Positions 1-10,026 of a stretch of DNA of 64,000 nucleotides are shown in pieces. The position numbers were made by a program, and so were the translations under genes. Location: positions 62,001 through 126,000 of the forward strand of contig CAJXGN010000006.1 in the NCBI GenBank assembly GCA_913053875.1. The letters run 5' to 3'. Origin of the DNA: an uncultured Agromyces sp. Lineage in GTDB: Bacteria; Actinomycetota; Actinomycetes; Actinomycetales; Microbacteriaceae. The first letter of the stretch is position 1; each line of letters starts with the position of its first letter. The notes beneath the pieces are model-generated. The model saw only the letters and a list, made by a program, of their open reading frames with translations, had not been told where the DNA came from and ran no database searches.

Positions 1-1
1 C

Positions 2-1054
2 GTCCTCACCTACGGCGCATCGATGCCGGTGGTGAAGATGGGTCGCATGGCCGGCCAGTTCGCCAAGCCGCGCTCGAAGGACACCGAGACGCGCGGCGAC
101 GTGACGCTCCCGGCGTACCGCGGCGACATCGTCAACGGCTACGACTTCACCCCCGAGTCGCGCGCGGCCGACCCGTCGCGACTGCTGCGCGGCTACCACA
201 CCGCCGCCTCGACGCTGAACCTCATCCGCGCGTTCACCCAGGGCGGATTCGCCGACCTGCGTCAGGTGCACGCCTGGAACAAGGGCTTCGCGGCGAACCC
301 CGCGAACGCCCGCTACGAGACCCTCGCGAAGGAGATCGACCGCGCCGTGCGATTCATGGACGCGTGCGGCGCCGACTTCGACGAGCTCAAGCGCACCGAG
401 TTCTTCACGGGGCACGAGGGCCTGCTGATGGACTACGAGCGCCCGATGACCCGCATCGACTCCCGCACGGGACTGCCGTACGACACGTCGGCGCACTTCC
501 TCTGGATCGGCGAGCGGACCCGCGACCTCGACGGCGCGCACGTCGACTTCCTGTCGCGCGTGCGCAACCCGATCGGCGTGAAGCTCGGGCCGACCACGAC
601 GCCCGACGACATGCTCGCACTCATCGAGAAGCTCGACCCCGAGCGCGAACCGGGGCGGCTCACGTTCATCACGCGCATGGGCGCGGGCCGCATCCGCGAG
701 GCGCTGCCGCCGCTGCTCGAGGCCATCAAGGCCGCCGACGCGAACCCGCTCTGGGTCACCGACCCGATGCACGGCAACGGGCTCACCACGCCCACCGGCT
801 ACAAGACGCGTCGCTTCGACGACGTCGTCGACGAGGTGAAGGGCTTCTTCGAGGCGCACCGCGACGCCGGCACGTACCCGGGCGGCATCCACGTCGAGCT
901 CACGGGCGACGACGTCACCGAGTGCCTCGGCGGCTCGGAGCACATCGACGAGGAGACCCTCGCGACGCGCTACGAGTCGCTCTGCGACCCGCGCCTGAAC
1001 CACATGCAGTCGCTCGAGCTGGCCTTCCTGGTGGCGGAGGAGCTCGCGCGCTGA
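2..1054 (+). CDS. aroG: 3-deoxy-7-phosphoheptulonate (DAHP) synthase, class II, 5'-truncated
   Basis: Catalyses the first step of the shikimate pathway, condensing phosphoenolpyruvate with erythrose 4-phosphate. The window opens inside the gene: the frame is already open at base 2 (VLTYGASMPVVK), so the internal ATG at 23 is not the start. About 350 residues are visible; family members are usually about 440-470 aa, so roughly 100 N-terminal residues are missing. Visible class II (plant/actinobacterial type) signatures are FAKPRS, GLLMDYE, WIGERTR, VKLGP, DPMHGN and ECLGG. The His of DPMHGN, the Glu of ECLGG and the Asp of CDPRLNH match three of the four metal ligands known in M. tuberculosis AroG; the Cys ligand would lie upstream of the window. 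It converges on the kinase gene across a hairpin at 1071-1113. Family assignment is secure; the true start is outside the window. Confidence 0.95.
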   Translation, partial: VLTYGASMPVVKMGRMAGQFAKPRSKDTETRGDVTLPAYRGDIVNGYDFTPESRAADPSRLLRGYHTAASTLNLIRAFTQGGFADLRQVHAWNKGFAANPANARYETLAKEIDRAVRFMDACGADFDELKRTEFFTGHEGLLMDYERPMTRIDSRTGLPYDTSAHFLWIGERTRDLDGAHVDFLSRVRNPIGVKLGPTTTPDDMLALIEKLDPEREPGRLTFITRMGAGRIREALPPLLEAIKAADANPLWVTDPMHGNGLTTPTGYKTRRFDDVVDEVKGFFEAHRDAGTYPGGIHVELTGDDVTECLGGSEHIDEETLATRYESLCDPRLNHMQSLELAFLVAEELAR

Positions 1055-1070
1055 TCACGGGTCGCCGGGA

Positions 1071-1113
1071 GAGCGGATGCCTCCCCGGCGACGCCGGCAC
1101 GCGGCATCCGCTC
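1071..1113. terminator. Inverted repeat between convergent aroG and kinase genes, likely bidirectional terminator
   Basis: The arms GAGCGGATGCC (1071-1081) and GGCATCCGCTC (1103-1113) are perfect 11-bp inverted repeats. Between them lies a smaller nested hairpin, CCGGC-GAC-GCCGG. It fills the 65 bp between two convergent stop codons. There is no T run, so termination would be by an actinobacterial stem without a U tract; that is inferred, not shown. Each arm contains one copy of the octamer that recurs throughout the window. Confidence 0.5.
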
Positions 1114-1119
1114 GTCGGC

Positions 1120-3024
<1,905 letters not shown>

Positions 3025-3113
3025 GGTGGTCACCGTACGAGTGTACGAATCCGCGGGGCGGGCGCCGGACCGAAACACCGCCCGCGCCCGTCATCGAGAC
3101 GCCATCGTGACCG

Positions 3114-3755
3114 CTACGCGGCCGGGGCGCCGACCGATCCCGGCAGTACGAGCGACTGGCCGCCGGCGACGAGGCTGCGTCGGTGCAGCCCGTTGATGCG
3201 GAGGAGGGCGTCGAGGTCGACGCCGTTGCGGTACGCGACGTCCTCGAGCGAATCGCCCTCGGCGACGGTGCAGTGGCGGATGCCCGTGTCGTGCGCGTGG
3301 TCCGCGCGGTGGGCGCCGTCCTCCGGCACGTCGAGCACGAGCTCGCGGCCGGGAGCGAGGGGGCTCGACCAGCCGAGCCGGTTCGTGGCGAGCAGCGATG
3401 CGGTCGGGATGCCGAACCGTGCGGCGATGGTGGAGGCGGTGTCGCCGTCGACCACGGTGTACCGGACGCCCGCCCCGCGGCGGGCGTGGTCGCCGCGCGC
3501 TGCGGCGTCGACGGTCGCGGGGCCGTCCGCGGGCCCGTCCGGTCGCCGACGGGCATGGCGCCCGTGGGGGCCGCCGCCCGGGTGGGCGCCGAAGCGGAAC
3601 GCGCCCGCGACGGTGCCGATCACGGCGGTCGGCAGCGTGGCCAGCGTCCGCAGCATCGGATGGGTGTCGGGCGCCTCGTGCCGTCCGTGCGCGTGGCCGC
3701 CGTGCTCCGCGCGCGCGTCGGCGCCGGTGCCCCCGTGGCGCTCGTTCCCCGTCAT
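3114..3755 (-). CDS. LysM-domain protein, probably envelope-associated
   Basis: A 213-aa protein rich in His, Gly and Ala near the N terminus. A short hydrophobic stretch (LATLPTAVIGTVAGAF, about residues 35-55) could be a membrane anchor or uncleaved signal. The C-terminal half holds two LysM modules, beginning near YTVVDGDTAS and HCTVAEGDSL and ending near ELVLDVP and SLVLPG. LysM modules generally bind N-acetylglucosamine-containing polymers such as peptidoglycan. No catalytic domain is visible, so I call it a binding or scaffolding protein. ATG 3755 is preferred because a GGGGGGTTGGG stretch directly precedes it. It lies directly upstream of the PASTA kinase on the same strand (89-nt gap), so co-transcription is likely. 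Confidence 0.75.
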   Translation of the reverse strand: MTGNERHGGTGADARAEHGGHAHGRHEAPDTHPMLRTLATLPTAVIGTVAGAFRFGAHPGGGPHGRHARRRPDGPADGPATVDAAARGDHARRGAGVRYTVVDGDTASTIAARFGIPTASLLATNRLGWSSPLAPGRELVLDVPEDGAHRADHAHDTGIRHCTVAEGDSLEDVAYRNGVDLDALLRINGLHRRSLVAGGQSLVLPGSVGAPAA

Positions 3756-3886
3756 CCCAACCCCCCGATCGGCTGACGTGGCCAAGGCTTCCAGATCCGC
3801 CGCCCGCGAGCGACGCACGACCGGGCGCGTCGCGGAATCCCGCGCAACGGGGTGCGCGGCGTCCCGGAGCGTGGCACGCTGGAGAC

Positions 3887-4231
3887 GTGACTGAGGAGGC
3901 CCTCGAGGCGACCACCTGGCTGACCGTTCCGGATCTCGTGGAGATGCTCGGCGTCACGCCGAGCCGGGTGCGCCGGCTCATCGACGATCGCCAGCTCGTG
4001 GCCCGACGCGTCGACGGCGTGCTCAAGGTGCCCGACTCGTTCCTGCGCGACGGCGAGCCCGTGCACGAGCTGCGCGGCACCGTGATCGTGCTGGGTGACG
4101 CGGGCTTCAGCGACGACGAGGCGGTCGAGTGGCTCGTCTCCGTCGACGACAGCCTGCAGACCACGCCGATCGATGCGCTCCGCAACGGTCGCAAGACCGA
4201 GGTGCGCCGGGTCGCGCAGGCGCTGGCCTGA
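3887..4231 (+). CDS. Rv2175c-like DNA-binding protein
   Basis: A 114-aa protein with an N-terminal winged helix-turn-helix of the excisionase/MerR-like type (WLTVPDLVEMLGVTPSRVRRLI), followed by a small C-terminal domain containing GFSDDEAVEWL and DDSLQTTPIDAL. This matches what I know of M. tuberculosis Rv2175c, a DNA-binding substrate of the neighbouring kinase PknL. It is transcribed divergently from the LysM-kinase pair. The N terminus carries adjacent Thr residues (EATTWLT) that could be phosphoacceptors, but that is inference. The GTG at 3887 is chosen because conserved sequence starts almost at once. A CACGCT hexamer ends exactly 6 nt before it, a spacing that would suit a leaderless transcript. 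Confidence 0.8.
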   Translation: MTEEALEATTWLTVPDLVEMLGVTPSRVRRLIDDRQLVARRVDGVLKVPDSFLRDGEPVHELRGTVIVLGDAGFSDDEAVEWLVSVDDSLQTTPIDALRNGRKTEVRRVAQALA

Positions 4232-4237
4232 GCGAAC

Positions 4238-5362
4238 TCAGCTGTCCCGGCGGGCGACCGTCTCGGCGAGTGCCGTGAGCTCGGTGCGCGCCGCGCGGCT
4301 GAGCGGTGCGCCCTCGAGCGCGTCGACGGCCTCCGCCACTCGCGCCGTGATGAGCTCCTCGACCTCGTCGACGGCGCCGCAGTCGCGGAGCGTCTGCTGC
4401 AGCATCGTGATCTGCGCTGCGTCGAGCCCGGGGTCGCCGAGGAGCTCGTCGAGCAGCCGTCGCTGGCCGGGGGCGAGCCGTTCGCGGGCCACGGCGACGA
4501 GCACGGTGCGCTTGCCCTCGCGCAGGTCGTCCCCGCTCGGCTTGCCGGTCGTCGCCGGGTCGCCGTAGACGCCGAGCAGGTCGTCGCGCAGCTGGTACGC
4601 GATGCCGAGGGGCAGCCCGAACGCGCTCAGCGCCGCGAGTTGCGCGGGGTCGGCGCCGGCGAGCGCGGCACCGATGCGGAGCGGCGCCTCGATGCTGTAG
4701 CGGGCGGACTTGTAGACGATCACGCGTTCCGCGCGCGCACGCAGCTGCGACTCCGGCTGGCTGCGCCAGGCCTGCTCCTCGAGGATGTCGAGGTACTGCC
4801 CGGCGGTCACCTCGGCGCGCATGCGCTGGAACTCGCTGCGCGCCGCGGCCGCGTGCGCGGGGTCGCCTGCGACGGCCGTGCCGGCCTGGATGAGGTCGTC
4901 CGCCCAGCCGAGCAGGAGGTCGCCGGCCAGGATGGCGGTCGCCTCGCCGAACGCGTCCGCGTCGCCGTCCCAGCCCGCGTCGCGGTGCAGTGCGCCGAAC
5001 TCCCGGTGCGCGCTCGGGGCGCCTCGGCGGGTGTCGGAGTGGTCGATGATGTCGTCGTGCACGAGCGCCGCGGCGTGGAAGCATTCCAGCGCAGCCGCCA
5101 CCGAGACCACGCCTGCCGGGTCCGCGTCGCCGTCGTCGACCGAGCCGAACGGGTCGAACCCGTCGGAGCGGCCGTGCACGGCCTGCCAGCCCCAGTAGCA
5201 GAACAGGGCACGGAAGCGCTTGCCGCCGCTGAGAAACCGCCGGGAGAACGTCGCGATCGGATCGAGGTCGGGACTGATCGAGACGAGAATGGAGTGGCGT
5301 TCGGTGAGGAACTCGTCGATCCGGGCGTGCACCAGGTCGACGAGATGGGAGCTTTCCGGCAC
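4238..5362 (-). CDS. idsA: All-trans polyprenyl diphosphate synthase (geranylgeranyl diphosphate synthase-like)
   Basis: Condenses isopentenyl diphosphate with allylic diphosphates to make an isoprenoid chain for carotenoids, quinones or lipid carriers. The 374-aa protein carries the substrate-binding GGKRFR motif (residues 46-51), a first Asp-rich motif DDIID (residues 103-107) and a second Asp-rich region in QLRDDLLGVYGD. YKSARY and GKPSGDDLREGKRT also fit the family. Product length cannot be fixed by eye. In M. tuberculosis idsA2 (Rv2173) sits in the same neighbourhood, which supports the symbol. The gene ends 6 bp from the stop of the convergent Rv2175c-like gene. Its start is preceded by GGAAAG, a plausible ribosome-binding site. 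Confidence 0.88.
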   Translation of the reverse strand: MPESSHLVDLVHARIDEFLTERHSILVSISPDLDPIATFSRRFLSGGKRFRALFCYWGWQAVHGRSDGFDPFGSVDDGDADPAGVVSVAAALECFHAAALVHDDIIDHSDTRRGAPSAHREFGALHRDAGWDGDADAFGEATAILAGDLLLGWADDLIQAGTAVAGDPAHAAAARSEFQRMRAEVTAGQYLDILEEQAWRSQPESQLRARAERVIVYKSARYSIEAPLRIGAALAGADPAQLAALSAFGLPLGIAYQLRDDLLGVYGDPATTGKPSGDDLREGKRTVLVAVARERLAPGQRRLLDELLGDPGLDAAQITMLQQTLRDCGAVDEVEELITARVAEAVDALEGAPLSRAARTELTALAETVARRDS

Positions 5363-5437
5363 GCGCCTAGCCTACTTGCGCGTGGCGGCGCTAGAATCGG
5401 GATACGATGCGTCGATCCCGAGGCTGAAGGGAATGAG

Positions 5438-5821
5438 ATGCCGCTTTCAGAGCAGGAGCAGCGCCTCCTGGAGGAGATGGAGCGCAGCCTCTATCGCAAC
5501 GATGCCGACTTCGTGGCGACGGTGGGTGGGCGACGTGGCCGACCCAACTATCGATCCGTGGTGCTCGGCGTGCTGCTGGGTGTCGCCGGCGTGGGTGCGC
5601 TCATCGCCGGTGTCGCGACGCAGCTGCTGTTCATCGGCATCATCGGGTTCGCGCTGATGTTCACCGGCGTGCTCCTCGCGATCTCGCCGTCGAGGAAGGT
5701 CTCCGTCGAGGAGCTCTCCGACCTGGCCGACGGCCAGCGTTCCACGCGGTCCTCCGGCAACGCCGGGTTCATGGACCGCATGAACCAGCGCTGGGACCGC
5801 CGCCAGGAGGACCGCGACTAG
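5438..5821 (+). CDS. DUF3040 membrane protein
   Basis: A 127-aa protein opening with the sequence typical of DUF3040 (MPLSEQEQRLLEEMERSLY). Two hydrophobic helices follow at about residues 40-60 and 64-83, and a charged C-terminal tail is probably cytoplasmic. No enzymatic motif is seen and the function of the family is not known to me. Such a protein sits just upstream of mraZ in many actinobacteria (Rv2169c in M. tuberculosis), so a link to the cell-wall cluster is plausible but unproven. The ATG at 5438 has GAAGGGA upstream. A TACGAT hexamer at 5403-5408 may be its -10 element, in the region shared with divergent idsA. Confidence 0.8.
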   Translation: MPLSEQEQRLLEEMERSLYRNDADFVATVGGRRGRPNYRSVVLGVLLGVAGVGALIAGVATQLLFIGIIGFALMFTGVLLAISPSRKVSVEELSDLADGQRSTRSSGNAGFMDRMNQRWDRRQEDRD

Positions 5822-5826
5822 CCGAA

Positions 5827-5842
5827 CTCCACTCCGCTCCAC
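5827..5842 (-). promoter_or_regulatory. Pair of GTGGAG boxes at 10-bp spacing, putative MraZ site I
   Basis: Read on the minus strand, GTGGAG occurs at 5842-5837 and again at 5832-5827, exactly 10 bp apart. The same hexamer and period occur in the two arrays closer to mraZ. MraZ proteins bind short direct repeats spaced by one helical turn, so this may be a distal operator. No gene on the minus strand starts here. Confidence 0.35.
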
Positions 5843-5873
5843 CGAGGGTCGATCCGCCATGGGTCGGCCCTCG
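5843..5873 (+). terminator. Hairpin downstream of the DUF3040 gene
   Basis: CGAGGGTCGATCC and GGGTCGGCCCTCG can pair across a 5-nt loop if G-U pairs are allowed. The hairpin starts 21 bp after the stop codon. No T run follows. A modest candidate terminator separating DUF3040 from mraZ. Confidence 0.4.
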
Positions 5874-5953
5874 TTCGCGTCTCCGGGAGGTCTGACGCCG
5901 CTCCCGGCCCGTTGACGCGTGCGCCCGGCGCCTGCACGAGGCATCCGGAAGCT

Positions 5954-5979
5954 GCACTTCGCTCCATTTCCCTCCACCC
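5954..5979 (-). promoter_or_regulatory. Three GTGGAG-like boxes at 10-bp spacing, putative MraZ site II (inverted)
   Basis: On the minus strand the boxes read GTGGAG (5979-5974), ATGGAG (5969-5964) and GTGCAG (5959-5954), each exactly 10 bp from the next. The first two are followed by GGAA and CGAA. They lie in non-coding DNA in opposite orientation to the array over the mraZ promoter, with first bases 70 bp apart (5979 and 6049). Confidence 0.4.
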
Positions 5980-6042
5980 CCGTGATCCCAATGATCGCGG
6001 GGGTGTTTGCACGTGTGGACCCTGAAAAGGGCTCAGCTTCCG

Positions 6043-6074
6043 TTGATTGTGGTGGAAAGTGGAGTAAAGTGGAG
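6043..6074 (+). promoter_or_regulatory. mraZ promoter overlapped by three MraZ-type boxes, site III
   Basis: Three direct repeats, GTGGTGGAAA, GTGGAGTAAA and GTGGAG, start at 6049, 6059 and 6069, exactly 10 bp apart. AAAGTGG occurs twice and resembles the AAAGTG[T/G] repeats reported for MraZ in mollicutes. A candidate promoter, TTGATT (6043-6048) and TAAAGT (6065-6070) with a 16-bp spacer, runs through the boxes, so MraZ bound here would block its own transcription. Autorepression is known for MraZ in other bacteria; here it is inferred. Confidence 0.6.
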
Positions 6075-6110
6075 CCACCTGGTTCCGGCCGGAGGAATGG
6101 GGGTGATGCA

Positions 6111-6542
6111 GTGTTCCTCGGTACGCACGAGCCGAAGCTCGACGACAAGGGGCGCATCATCCTGCCCGCCAAGTTCCGCGACGAGCTCGCCAACGGACTG
6201 GTGATGACCCGCGGCCAGGAGCACTGCGTGTACGTGTTCAGCGCACGCGAGTTCGAGACGATCCACGACACGATCCGGCAGGCGCCCGTGACCAGCAAGC
6301 AGGCCCGCGACTACATGCGCGTCTTCCTGTCCGGGGCCAGCGCCGAGACCCCCGACAAGCAGCACCGCGTCACGATCCCCTCCCCGCTGCGCCAGTACGC
6401 GGGGCTCGAGCGCGACCTCGCCGTCATCGGCGCCGGCAGTCGCGTCGAGATCTGGGACGCCGGCGCCTGGCAGACGTATCTCTCCGAGCAGGAGGCGGTC
6501 TTCGCGAACACGGCGGAGGAGGTGATCCCGGGGCTCTTCTGA
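6111..6542 (+). CDS. mraZ: Transcriptional regulator MraZ
   Basis: First gene of the division and cell-wall cluster, a double SpoVT/AbrB-fold DNA-binding protein that forms ring oligomers and controls the dcw operon. It is 143 aa, the usual length. Two half-repeats are visible: [16 protein letters not shown] near the N terminus and [13 protein letters not shown] in the middle. Start is GTG 6111, giving the standard N terminus [14 protein letters not shown]; it is the only in-frame start near the GGAGG at 6091-6095, although the spacing is long (15 nt). The promoter region upstream carries three GTGG boxes at 10-bp intervals. A stable hairpin downstream separates it from rsmH. Confidence 0.95.
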   Translation: MFLGTHEPKLDDKGRIILPAKFRDELANGLVMTRGQEHCVYVFSAREFETIHDTIRQAPVTSKQARDYMRVFLSGASAETPDKQHRVTIPSPLRQYAGLERDLAVIGAGSRVEIWDAGAWQTYLSEQEAVFANTAEEVIPGLF

Positions 6543-6571
6543 GCCCGGCTCCCGATCCCCAGCCGGATCAG

Positions 6572-6595
6572 CCTGGTGCACTTCCCCGCACCAGG
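6572..6595 (+). other. Perfect stem-loop between mraZ and rsmH
   Basis: CCTGGTGC (6572-6579) and GCACCAGG (6588-6595) form a perfect 8-bp stem with an 8-nt loop, just before the rsmH start region. There is no T run, so it could act as an attenuator, a processing site or an mRNA stabiliser rather than a classic terminator. Confidence 0.45.
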
Positions 6596-6640
6596 ACGAC
6601 CCGGATGGGAATCGGGACCCGGGGTCGGCCCGCGAACATC

Positions 6641-7600
6641 ATGGACGACCTGTCACGCATCCACACCCCCGTCATGCTCGAGCGCTGCATCGAGCTGCTC
6701 GAGCCCGCGATCGCGCGCCCCGGTGCGGTGCTCGTCGACGCCACGCTCGGCATGGGCGGGCACACCGAGGCGCTGCTCGAGCGGTTCCCCGAGCTCACGG
6801 TGATCGGCCTCGACCGCGACACCGACGCGCTCGGCATCGCCTCCGAGCGCCTCGCCCGGTTCGGCGACCGCCTGCGCCCCGTGCACACGATCTACGACGG
6901 CATCCTCGACGCGATCGACGGCGAGGGGTTCCCCGCCGTCGACGGCATCCTGTTCGACCTCGGGGTCTCGTCGCTGCAGCTCGACCGCGCCGAGCGCGGC
7001 TTCGCCTACGCGAAGGACGCCCCGCTCGACATGCGCATGGACGCGTCGACGGGCATCACCGCCGAGGAGGTGCTGGCCGAGTACGGCGAGGCCGACCTGC
7101 GCCGCATCTTCCACGAGTACGGCGAGGAGAAGCTCGCCGCACGCTACGCGCGGGCGATCGTCCGGGCGCGTGCCCAGGAGCCGATCACCCGCTCGGGGCG
7201 GCTGGTCGAGATCCTGTCGGATGCCACGCCGGCCGCCGTCCAGCGCGCGGGCCACCCGGCGAAGCGGGTCTTCCAGGCCCTGCGCATCGAGGTCAACGCG
7301 GAGCTGTCGGTGCTCGAGCACGCCGTGCCGGCCGGGCTCGAGGCGCTCGCGGTGGGCGGGCGCATGGTCGTGCTCGCGTACCAGTCGCTCGAGGACCGCA
7401 TCGTCAAGCGGGCGCTGCAGGCCGCGACCACGTCGACCGCACCGCCCGGGCTCCCGATGGAGCTGCCCGAGCACCAGCCGAGATTCCGTCTGCTCACGAG
7501 GGGAGCCGAGCTCGCGAGCCCGGCCGAGCAGGAATCGAACCCGCGCGCCAAGCCCGTCCGGCTGCGCGCGGTGGAACGCACGAGGGGGAACACCGAATGA
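6641..7600 (+). CDS. rsmH: 16S rRNA (cytosine(1402)-N(4))-methyltransferase RsmH (MraW)
   Basis: S-adenosylmethionine-dependent methyltransferase that N4-methylates C1402 in the decoding centre of 16S rRNA. From ATG 6641 it is 319 aa, opening with the conserved HTPVMLERC. The SAM-binding motif [15 protein letters not shown] follows, then [14 protein letters not shown], the insertion typical of the family, and [12 protein letters not shown]. An upstream in-frame ATG at 6605 would add 12 residues that do not look conserved; neither start has a strong ribosome-binding site. The stop overlaps the start of the FtsL-like gene by 4 nt (ATGA), so the two are translationally coupled. Confidence 0.93.
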   Translation: MDDLSRIHTPVMLERCIELLEPAIARPGAVLVDATLGMGGHTEALLERFPELTVIGLDRDTDALGIASERLARFGDRLRPVHTIYDGILDAIDGEGFPAVDGILFDLGVSSLQLDRAERGFAYAKDAPLDMRMDASTGITAEEVLAEYGEADLRRIFHEYGEEKLAARYARAIVRARAQEPITRSGRLVEILSDATPAAVQRAGHPAKRVFQALRIEVNAELSVLEHAVPAGLEALAVGGRMVVLAYQSLEDRIVKRALQAATTSTAPPGLPMELPEHQPRFRLLTRGAELASPAEQESNPRAKPVRLRAVERTRGNTE

Positions 7601-8211
7601 GCGCACAGATCCTGGGGCGCGCGAGACCGGCCGAACGGCCGGACGCGCGGCCGAACCCGCGGCTGCGGCCGGCTCCCGAGCCGGCGCCCGGCCGGTCCCG
7701 GCCGCGCCTGGTCTACGCCGTCGTCGCGATCAGCGGCGCCGCGCTGATCGTCGCCGCACAGCTGCTGCTGAGCGTCGCGGTCACGCACGGCGCGTACGAG
7801 ATCGACGCGCTCCAGGCGGAGCAGACCGAGCTCTCGCGTACCCACCAGCAGGTCGCCGAGGAGCTCGACCGGGTCGAGTCGCCCCAGTTCCTCGCGGCGA
7901 ACGCCGAGTCGCTCGGCATGGTGCAGACCGCGGACCCCGTCTACCTGCGCCTCTCCGACGGCGCGGTGCTCGGCGAGCCGGTGCCCGCCGCCGCGGCGCC
8001 CGCGGGCGCATCGGCCGTGCTGGTGCCGAACACGCTCATCTCCGGCGTGCCGCTCGTCACCGAGGAGCAGGCCGCTGCCCCGGAGACGCCGTCGGGCTCG
8101 GCCCCGGCGCCGGTGACCGACCGGGGTGCCTCCGGCGCGGCGACCGCGGGGGAGGCGGAGCCCGACGTACCGTCGTTCGAGGACGGACTGCCCACACCCA
8201 GCACCCACTGA
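7597..8211 (+). CDS. ftsL: FtsL-like cell division protein
   Basis: Small bitopic membrane protein of the divisome, expected to form a complex with FtsQ and to activate FtsW/FtsI. The 204-aa sequence has a Pro/Arg-rich cytoplasmic N terminus, one transmembrane helix at about residues 40-62 ([20 protein letters not shown]), then a heptad-like periplasmic stretch around [23 protein letters not shown]. The AAAAESLGM-type segment (here [11 protein letters not shown]) is typical of actinobacterial FtsL. The last 90 or so residues are Ala/Pro-rich and low-complexity, longer than in classic FtsL. FtsL is poorly conserved, so the call rests on topology and its position between rsmH and ftsI. Confidence 0.8.
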   Translation: MSAQILGRARPAERPDARPNPRLRPAPEPAPGRSRPRLVYAVVAISGAALIVAAQLLLSVAVTHGAYEIDALQAEQTELSRTHQQVAEELDRVESPQFLAANAESLGMVQTADPVYLRLSDGAVLGEPVPAAAAPAGASAVLVPNTLISGVPLVTEEQAAAPETPSGSAPAPVTDRGASGAATAGEAEPDVPSFEDGLPTPSTH

Positions 8212-8238
8212 CCGGACGCGCACGGAAGGACCGCACCC

Positions 8239-10014
8239 GTGACCACGAGCCGCTCGCGTTCCCGTCGCACCCTCGTCTTCGCCGCGGTGCTGCTCGGGCT
8301 CATCTCGGTCTTCGTGACCCGCCTGGTCGACATCCAGGTCGTGCGCGCCGCCTCGCTCAGCGAGCAGGCCGAGGACCTGCGCTCCGCGCCGCGCACGGTG
8401 TACGGCGCGCGCGGCGACATCGTCGACGCGAACGGCGTGGTGCTGGCCGACAGCGTCATGCGGTGGGACATCGCGCTGTCGCCGTCCAAGGCGAAGGCGG
8501 GTCCCCTCGAGCGCGAGGTCGACGGCGAGGTCGTCGAGGTGCCGCTGGAGCAGACCGCGGCGGAGCTCGGCGAGGTGGTCGGACTCACCGGCGACCAGGT
8601 GCTCGGCATCATCGAGTCCGCCCTCGCGGAGGATCCGGACTCCGACTTCGCGTACGTGTCGAAGCTGGTGGACGTGGGGACGTACGAGGCGGTCGAGGCG
8701 CTCGACATCCCGTGGGTCGTGCCGTGGCGGCATCCGAGTCGCACCTACCCCAACGGCTCGGTCGCGGGCAACCTGATCGGCTTCACGGGTGACGACGGCG
8801 ACGCCCTCGCGGGGCTCGAGCTGAGCGAGGACGCATGCCTGGCCGGTCAGGACGGACTCGAGCAGTACCTCTACGGTGCGGGCGACTACACGCCCATCCC
8901 CGACAGCACGGTGGTGCTCGAGGAGGCGAAGGACGGCGGCGACCTGCAGCTGACGATCGACTCCGACCTGCAGTGGTTCGTGCAGCGCGTCGCAGCCGAG
9001 CAGGTCGCGGCGACCGGGGCGCAGTGGGCGACCGTGACGGTCATGGAGGTCGAGACGGGCCGGCTGCTGGCGGTCGCCGACGTGCCGACGGTCGACCCGA
9101 ACGACCCGGCGGCGACCGAGTCGATCGACCGCGGCTCGCGCGCCTTCACGGCATCGTTCGAGCCGGGCTCGACGTTCAAGACGCTCACGGCCGCGGCGGT
9201 CGTCGACGCGGGGGAGGACGAGCCCGGCGTCGTGGCGCCGTACCGCTACCTGCCCGCGAACGGCGCGAACATCAACGACAGCCACTTCCACGAGGACGAG
9301 CGGATGACCCTCTCGGGCGTGCTCGTCGACTCGTCGAACACCGGCATGTCGCTCTTCGGCGAGCGGCTCTCCGACTCCGAGCGCTTCTCGTACATGGAGG
9401 CGTTCGGCATCGGCCAGCGCACCGAGGTCGGGTTCCTCGCCGAGGACCCCGGCATCCTGCACGACTGGCGCGACTGGGACAACCAGACCAAGTACACGAC
9501 CATGTTCGGCCAGGGCCTCACCACGACGGCGATCCAGATCGCGAGCGTCTACCAGACGATCGCGAACGGCGGCGTGCGCATGCCCGTGACGCTGGTCGAC
9601 GGATGCCTCCGGGCCGACGGCGAGCCCGTCGAGCGGGAGGTCGAGGAGGGGACCCGCGTCATCTCCGAGCAGGCCGCGGCGGACACCTCGCTCATGCTCG
9701 AGCAGGTGTACCGCGACGGTTGGCTGGCCGACCGCTGGAACGTGCCCGGGTACCGCGTCGCGGCGAAGACGGGCACCGCCCAGGTGCCCGACGGGAACGG
9801 CGGATACCAGAGCGGCTACCTGGTCTCCGTGTCGGGATTCGCGCCCGCCGACGACCCCGAGTACGTCGTTTCGGTGAGCATCATGGATCCCGTTAAGATG
9901 AACTCGTCCGCCGCCTCGGCTCCCGTCTTCCAGGAGGTCATGAGCCAGGTGCTGAAGACATCTCGGACGATTCCCTCCGGCGCCGAAGCGCCCGAACTGC
10001 CAGCGCACTGGTGA
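8239..10014 (+). CDS. ftsI: Septal peptidoglycan transpeptidase FtsI (PBP3, class B penicillin-binding protein)
   Basis: Cross-links septal peptidoglycan with FtsW. The 591-aa protein has an N-terminal membrane anchor at about residues 11-31, a dimerisation domain containing RGDIVDANG, and a C-terminal transpeptidase domain. Active-site motifs are visible: STFK with nucleophile Ser311, SSN (in VDSSNTG) and KTG (in AAKTGTAQ). No PASTA domain follows, unlike some Gram-positive homologues. The start is GTG 8239 with GGAAGGA upstream. It lies 27 nt after ftsL and only 12 nt before murF; murE, which usually separates ftsI from murF in actinobacteria, is not there. Confidence 0.95.
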   Translation: MTTSRSRSRRTLVFAAVLLGLISVFVTRLVDIQVVRAASLSEQAEDLRSAPRTVYGARGDIVDANGVVLADSVMRWDIALSPSKAKAGPLEREVDGEVVEVPLEQTAAELGEVVGLTGDQVLGIIESALAEDPDSDFAYVSKLVDVGTYEAVEALDIPWVVPWRHPSRTYPNGSVAGNLIGFTGDDGDALAGLELSEDACLAGQDGLEQYLYGAGDYTPIPDSTVVLEEAKDGGDLQLTIDSDLQWFVQRVAAEQVAATGAQWATVTVMEVETGRLLAVADVPTVDPNDPAATESIDRGSRAFTASFEPGSTFKTLTAAAVVDAGEDEPGVVAPYRYLPANGANINDSHFHEDERMTLSGVLVDSSNTGMSLFGERLSDSERFSYMEAFGIGQRTEVGFLAEDPGILHDWRDWDNQTKYTTMFGQGLTTTAIQIASVYQTIANGGVRMPVTLVDGCLRADGEPVEREVEEGTRVISEQAAADTSLMLEQVYRDGWLADRWNVPGYRVAAKTGTAQVPDGNGGYQSGYLVSVSGFAPADDPEYVVSVSIMDPVKMNSSAASAPVFQEVMSQVLKTSRTIPSGAEAPELPAHW

Positions 10015-10026
10015 GAAAGCAGGACG

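Noticed and set aside
3841..3858. CGCGCA-N6-TGCGCG inverted repeat upstream of the Rv2175c-like gene
   Set aside because: Short GC-only arms arise often by chance in this composition and no matching second copy was seen.
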